This document shows, piece by piece, positions 5,911 to 9,265 of a stretch of 9,265 nucleotides of DNA. Origin of the DNA: Clostridiales bacterium UBA3680 (GTDB taxonomy: Bacteria; Bacillota; Clostridia; Lachnospirales; CAG-274). The translations under genes were made by a program, and so were the position numbers. The notes below the pieces were generated by a model. It had not been told where the DNA came from, searched no databases, and saw nothing but the letters and a program-made list of their open reading frames with translations. The number at the start of each line of letters is the position of its first letter. Within the stretch, counting starts at the first letter, position 1. The stretch spans positions 1 to 9,265 of the forward strand of contig DFJD01000019.1 in assembly GCA_002372875.1 (NCBI GenBank), in the 5' to 3' direction.

Positions 5911-7287
5911 TTACACGGTCTTACGCAGGTTAAACATAAAGGTATAATTCCCTATGATATAAACCTTGTTTTTCTCTTTGGAAAGTTCCTTCACAAGCTT
6001 TACCTCATCATCCCGTATTTCAATCAAATTTACGGGCACACCCGCATATTTGAGCCTTAACGCCATATCATAGCGTCTTGTTCCGCAAACATATATTTTT
6101 CTGGTAAAGTCAAGACAATCATTCACTATCTCAAAGTTTGCATCCCATATCCAAGAGGTGTCAACTCCGTCGGCATAATTGTCATTTAAGCCGAAAATAA
6201 CACTTTTTGGCTGTTTAACATTCAACAGAACGTTCAAGTTGCAATCTGCCCCCATAGGGTTTTTGGTCAAGTAGAAATGAAAAACACTTTCTCCCAAATT
6301 TAACTTTTCCGTTCTCCAGAATACATTTTTTACCTTTGCAATTCCCGAGCGTATGTCTTCATACTTTATGCCTATGTCATCTGCAAGGGTAACTGCCGCA
6401 AGCATATTGTAAATATTGTAAAAGTCGGCAAGCCAAAGTTTAAACTCCCTTTCCTTACCCTTAAGAAGAGTCTTGACCAAAACGGAATCATCCTCAAGAT
6501 AAGATGTGCCTGTCAACTTGTAAACGGGTTCCTTTCTTGAAAAGCCGCATTTAGGACACTTAAAATGACCCATATGTCCGAGAACACGCAAATCGTATTC
6601 ATATTTTGCCCCGCATTTCATACAATACATTCCCTCATGTATGGCAACCTTTGCAAGAGGGATCTCGGAACCGAAATATGTTACCGGATTTTTAACTCTT
6701 TGTGCTATATAGGAGGCAAAGGAGCAATCGGCATTTGTATAAAGCCTTGTTTCGGGAGAGGCGTTAAACGCAGCTATAAGCTTGTCAAGAAGAGCATTCA
6801 TATCGCCGTAGCGGTCAAGCTGATCTTTATAGAAATTGTTCAGTATAACTCCCTTAGGGCTTGTTTTTTTAGTTATGTAGGGAATGGTATTCTCATCACA
6901 TTCAAGTATTGCCGCCTTTTTCTTGCATTTTCCCGTCGGTGTCGAGTTTGCAATAAAAACAGTTGTTATGCCCTGCGCAAGATTTGACCCGTAAAGATTT
7001 GAAAAGCTGTTTAAAGGCTTTTCCGCCACCGAATTGAGCATATGGGTAAGGGTCGTTTTACCGTTTGTGCCGGTAACAAGATATACATCCGTGTTTTCAC
7101 TAAGTGCCGTAAGTACATCGGGATATATTTTAAGAGCGACCGCCCCGGGAAGCGTGGTTCCGTTTCTACCCATTATTTTTAAAAGCCTTGCGGTTATCTT
7201 ACACGCAGAGCAGGCAAGTGTTACCTTGAACTTGTTGATCGCCGCTCCAAGTCCTTTTTTCTTTTTTTTAGCTTTTATAGTAATCAC
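5911..7287 (-). CDS. murT: lipid II isoglutaminyl synthase, Mur-ligase-like subunit MurT
   Basis: This 458-aa protein is the ATP-dependent ligase partner of GatD. Seen in order: a Lys-rich N-terminus, RNGTTLPGAVALKIYPD (41-57), the P-loop GTNGKTT (73-79), the Mur-ligase-like stretch NNFYKDQLDRYGD (150-162), a Cys4 zinc ribbon (C222, C225, C244, C247) typical of MurT, and a C-terminal DUF1727 region (about 320-458) with NDNYADGVDTSWIWD, whose Asp373 probably corresponds to the essential Asp of S. aureus MurT. Length fits the family. It starts with GTG (7285-7287), the only normal start codon between an upstream in-frame stop and the conserved region, with only a weak AAGG nearby. It begins four bases after the aldolase-like gene, so translation is probably coupled. 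KNPMGADCN (342-350) and VFWRTEK (322-328) differ from the motifs I remember in other MurTs. Confidence 0.95.
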   Translation of the reverse strand: MITIKAKKKKKGLGAAINKFKVTLACSACKITARLLKIMGRNGTTLPGAVALKIYPDVLTALSENTDVYLVTGTNGKTTLTHMLNSVAEKPLNSFSNLYGSNLAQGITTVFIANSTPTGKCKKKAAILECDENTIPYITKKTSPKGVILNNFYKDQLDRYGDMNALLDKLIAAFNASPETRLYTNADCSFASYIAQRVKNPVTYFGSEIPLAKVAIHEGMYCMKCGAKYEYDLRVLGHMGHFKCPKCGFSRKEPVYKLTGTSYLEDDSVLVKTLLKGKEREFKLWLADFYNIYNMLAAVTLADDIGIKYEDIRSGIAKVKNVFWRTEKLNLGESVFHFYLTKNPMGADCNLNVLLNVKQPKSVIFGLNDNYADGVDTSWIWDANFEIVNDCLDFTRKIYVCGTRRYDMALRLKYAGVPVNLIEIRDDEVKLVKELSKEKNKVYIIGNYTFMFNLRKTV

Positions 7288-7291
7288 AACC

Positions 7292-8266
7292 TTATTCTTT
7301 ATCTAAAAGCTCGCTGTAAAAACGAGAATAATCTTTTCTTCCGTTTTTAGTGAACTCTATTGCCTGACGAGGATGCTGATTAAATCTTCCCGTAAGAAGA
7401 TATTGTATATCGTAGCCCCATACAGTGCCCTCCTCTTTAAGCAGAGGAATATGTTTTTCTATAAATTTGAGAAGAGGCGGAAGGTTATATTTGGGATTTT
7501 GCAAAAAAGCAAGCAAAAGCTCCATGGGACAGTTTCCCGCTCCTCTGCCCAGACTTGACACCGTAGCATCAAGATAGCTGACGCCTCTTGACAGTGCCTC
7601 GATGGTATTTGCAAATGCAAGCTGCTGATTGTTGTGGGCATGTATTCCTACAAGTTTTCCGCATTCCTCCATACCCTCAAGGTAGGTGTCGGCAATTTCT
7701 CTCATTCTTTCGGGATAAACACTGCCGTAGCTGTCCACGATATAAGCACAGTTTACATTACTTTGAGCAATAAGCTCCATTGCCTGTTTAAGATCGCTTT
7801 CATTGGCATTTGATATAGCCATTATGTTGACAGAGGTCTCATAACCCAATTTATGACAGTATTCCGCCATTTCTATTGCAGCGGGAATAGTGTTTATATA
7901 AGAGGCAACTCTTACCATATCTATAACGGATTCCGATTTGGGAACGATGTCTCTTTTAAGGTTTGTTCTTCCCACATCCGCCATTACCGAGATCTTAAGA
8001 TCCGTGTCATTGTCACCTACGATCTCTCTTATATCATCTTCCTCGCAAAATTTCCATTTGCCAAAGTCGGATCTGTCGAATATATCCTTGTCTGCCTTAT
8101 ATCCAAACTCCATATAGTCAACACCCGCAGCAACGTTGGCATTGTAGAGATCTTTTACAAAATCATCGTCAAATTTAAAGTCGTTCACAAGTCCGCCGTC
8201 TCTTATTGTTGCATCAAATACTCTGACATCGCTTCTGACAGACATTAAGGAACCTTTTTTACCCAT
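7292..8266 (-). CDS. DRE-TIM metallolyase (HMGL/aldolase-like) enzyme
   Basis: This 324-aa protein belongs to the HMGL-like superfamily (4-hydroxy-2-oxovalerate aldolase, isopropylmalate synthase and relatives), TIM barrels that make or break C-C bonds next to 2-oxo acids with a divalent metal. Motifs are DATIRDGG (18-25) with Arg22 and Asp23, VDSYGSVYP (177-185), HAHNNQQLAFANT (209-221) with metal-ligand candidates His209 and His211, and GRGAGN (240-245). The C-terminal 70 residues do not match LeuA allosteric or DmpG communication domains, so it is a stand-alone catalytic domain; substrate is unknown. The ATG at 8264-8266 has GGAGGA eight bases upstream, built from the last Glu codons of the LRR gene; a later Met8 is possible but has a weaker site. 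Gaps of four bases on each side tie it to the LRR gene and murT. Confidence 0.85.
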   Translation of the reverse strand: MGKKGSLMSVRSDVRVFDATIRDGGLVNDFKFDDDFVKDLYNANVAAGVDYMEFGYKADKDIFDRSDFGKWKFCEEDDIREIVGDNDTDLKISVMADVGRTNLKRDIVPKSESVIDMVRVASYINTIPAAIEMAEYCHKLGYETSVNIMAISNANESDLKQAMELIAQSNVNCAYIVDSYGSVYPERMREIADTYLEGMEECGKLVGIHAHNNQQLAFANTIEALSRGVSYLDATVSSLGRGAGNCPMELLLAFLQNPKYNLPPLLKFIEKHIPLLKEEGTVWGYDIQYLLTGRFNQHPRQAIEFTKNGRKDYSRFYSELLDKE

Positions 8267-8270
8267 TGAT

Positions 8271-8906
8271 TCATTCCTCCTCGTTATCTATTATTCTCAT
8301 TATTTTTACATTCTCGTCTGTTTGTAAATCTATAATCCTGTCGGGTTCGGGCAAGAAAAGTATTTTTAAATTGTTGTATTCACAACTGAGTCTTACAAGA
8401 TTTTTATTTTTGCTCAAATTAAGCTTAATTAAATTATTGTCATCACACCACAGATATTTAAGACAAGGATTAGCCGAAAAATCAAGTTTTCTGAGCTTAT
8501 TTTCATCGCACTCCACACTGTTTAAAAGAGGATTTGCAAAAGTTTCAAGCCTTATTAAATCGTTATCAAGGCATTTAAGCTGCTCAAGATTACCGTTACC
8601 TGTTATATCAAGCTCTTTTAATCTGTTCACCGAACAGTCAAGAAAAACAAGTTCCTTGTTTTGTGTTATATCAAGGCTTGTAATATCATTTACCGATATA
8701 TCTATCCTTTTAAGCGCACCCAAGCCGGCAAAAGAAATAGGCCCCACAATATATTTAAAAGACCAGTTTATACCCAAAAGTCTTCCCGAAAAATCATCCC
8801 AGAAATATTCCGAATCATCCTTTATATTCTCACTTATGGAAGCGCCCTTTTTTTGAAGTCTTTCTATAAGAATATTAAGTGCTTTTACATCGGCTTTGTT
8901 TTTCAT
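8271..8906 (-). CDS. leucine-rich-repeat protein, 211 aa, cytoplasmic
   Basis: After a helical N-terminus of about 60 residues come six tandem leucine-rich repeats of exactly 21 residues (65-85, 86-106, 107-127, 128-148, 149-169, 170-190) and a partial seventh. The pattern is LxxLxCxxNxLxxLDxSxNxx, for example LVFLDCSVNRLKELDITGN. This is a compact solenoid expected to bind a protein or peptide. There is no signal peptide, membrane segment or anchor, unlike surface LRR proteins of gut bacteria. The ATG at 8904-8906 with GGGAGGT seven bases upstream is preferred over a GTG at 8915 that overlaps the site. The C-terminus ends Asn-Glu-Glu-Glu; its Glu codons form the ribosome binding site of the next gene four bases away. 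It is the first gene of the murT-gatD operon; its partner is unknown. Confidence 0.85.
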   Translation of the reverse strand: MKNKADVKALNILIERLQKKGASISENIKDDSEYFWDDFSGRLLGINWSFKYIVGPISFAGLGALKRIDISVNDITSLDITQNKELVFLDCSVNRLKELDITGNGNLEQLKCLDNDLIRLETFANPLLNSVECDENKLRKLDFSANPCLKYLWCDDNNLIKLNLSKNKNLVRLSCEYNNLKILFLPEPDRIIDLQTDENVKIMRIIDNEEE

Positions 8907-8913
8907 TGAGGGC

Positions 8914-8920
8914 ACCTCCC
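8914..8920 (-). promoter_or_regulatory. ribosome binding site deciding the LRR gene start
   Basis: GGGAGGT on the minus strand is seven bases before the ATG at 8906. The GTG at 8913-8915 uses the end of this motif as its start codon and has no site of its own, so it is unlikely to be used. Confidence 0.7.
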
Positions 8921-8969
8921 TTTTACCGAAAAAGACAGTCCGTTAAGGGCTACTATGGTATTTCCTTAA

Positions 8970-8998
8970 ATTTTAAAGCTTTTTATTCTTGTTGTCAA
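8970..8998 (-). promoter_or_regulatory. sigma-A-type promoter of the LRR-murT-gatD operon
   Basis: TTGACA (8993-8998) and TAAAAT (8970-8975) on the minus strand are separated by exactly 17 bases, close to consensus. The predicted start is near 8963, leaving a leader of about 57 nt before the LRR ATG, too short for a known large riboswitch. A strong constitutive promoter suits a cell-wall housekeeping pair. Confidence 0.75.
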
Positions 8999-9024
8999 GT
9001 AATACTGATTATCCGTTGACATAT

Positions 9025-9054
9025 GTATTATTTAGTGCCTGATTTTTTTGTCAA
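9025..9054 (-). promoter_or_regulatory. possible second, upstream promoter
   Basis: A perfect TTGACA (9049-9054) is followed after 18 bases by TAATAC (9025-9030), a weaker -10 box. It would read through the proximal promoter into the same operon. The good -35 and acceptable spacing support it, but in AT-rich DNA such matches arise by chance. Confidence 0.4.
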
Positions 9055-9056
9055 TA

Positions 9057-9122
9057 CAATGAAAAGACTCGATGCCAATGCCTTAGTGCATTGGATGAGA
9101 GGCTTTGAAGCAGTAGTGGCGG
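9057..9122 (+). repeat. diverged fragment related to the interspersed repeat core
   Basis: CAATGAAAAGACTCGATGCC (9057-9076) matches 17 of 20 bases of positions 93-112 in copy A. It is followed by a hairpin with a 7-bp stem, CCAATGC/GCATTGG (9075-9081/9088-9094), and by GAAGCAGTAGTGGCGG (9107-9122), which loosely resembles the segment at 120-135 of copy A. The hairpin bases differ from copy A although a stem is kept in the same relative place. No terminal repeats are visible here. It may be an old copy or a second family sharing the core; no gene is seen in 9055-9163. Confidence 0.45.
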
Positions 9123-9163
9123 AAAAAGCGGTAATAAATATCATAATTTCAACGGAGAATTAT

Positions 9164-9265
9164 GGAAGCACTGATGAATTCACTTGAAGCAGATTTGAGA
9201 TAATGTTTTCGCAGACAAGGAAAAGACCCGATAGCGTAGCCGGAAGCTATGTAGCGGCTATTTTG
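9164..9265 (+). repeat. interspersed repeat, copy B, cut by the window end
   Basis: These 102 bases match positions 41-142 of copy A with six differences and no gaps, in the same orientation. They begin at GGAAGC and end within the CTATTTTGC hairpin arm at the window edge. The sequence before it (GAGAATTAT) does not match the bases before copy A, which places the element boundary at or next to GGAAG. One change (CAT to CGT within the stem at 111-117 of copy A) would need a G-U pair or a matching change beyond the edge. Confidence 0.9.

Noticed and set aside
8266..8856. Plus-strand ORF of 196 codons opposite the LRR gene
   Set aside because: The open frame follows from the periodic codons of the 21-residue repeats on the other strand. 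It has no convincing ribosome binding site, and the minus-strand reading has clear LRR motifs, promoter and operon context.
8907..8963. Riboswitch or attenuator in the leader of the LRR-murT-gatD operon
   Set aside because: The leader is about 57 nt with no strong stem, terminator or recognisable riboswitch core.

Overview
The window looks like chromosome from a low-GC Gram-positive gut bacterium of the class Clostridia, probably a Ruminococcus/Oscillospiraceae-like anaerobe. The reasons are AT-rich DNA, strong AGGAGG-type ribosome binding sites, a MurT-GatD pair (lipid II amidation, a Gram-positive trait), a secreted BNR-repeat sialidase-like protein, and small cytoplasmic HEAT and LRR proteins. 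Taxonomy is inference from gene content, not from a marker gene. Every confident gene lies on the minus strand, in two operon-like blocks read from high to low coordinates.

Right block (8906 down to 3907): LRR protein, DRE-TIM aldolase-like enzyme, MurT, GatD, exported sialidase-like BNR protein. Gaps between genes are only 4, 4, 11 and 10 nt. A near-consensus sigma-A promoter (TTGACA-17-TAAAAT) precedes the block, with a second candidate further upstream. A strong hairpin terminator at 3837-3870 closes it. The core is MurT-GatD, which amidates the D-Glu of lipid II to D-isoglutamine. The aldolase-like enzyme, LRR protein and secreted protein are unexplained partners of this cell-wall module.

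Left block (3625 down to 267): two unrecognised proteins (157 and 183 aa), a small cupin broken by a one-base frameshift in a T run, a 555-aa HEAT-like protein, and a 75-aa 4-oxalocrotonate-tautomerase-family protein. Gaps are 16-41 nt. A good promoter (TTGTCG-17-TATAAT) lies upstream, and between it and the first gene is an 11-codon ORF with its own ribosome binding site.

Both ends of the window carry the same non-coding repeat in the same orientation: a complete copy at about 35-272 and the first 102 nt of another at 9164-9265, about 94% identical over the shared part. The complete copy has imperfect 23-bp terminal inverted repeats and several perfect hairpins inside, and resembles a MITE or other non-autonomous element. 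A third, internally deleted remnant sits at about 3800-3838 between the two operons, and a diverged core-like fragment lies at about 9057-9122. The repeat supplies the stop codon of the tautomerase gene and perhaps that of a gene entering from the left edge. No tRNA, rRNA, CRISPR array or transposase gene was found.
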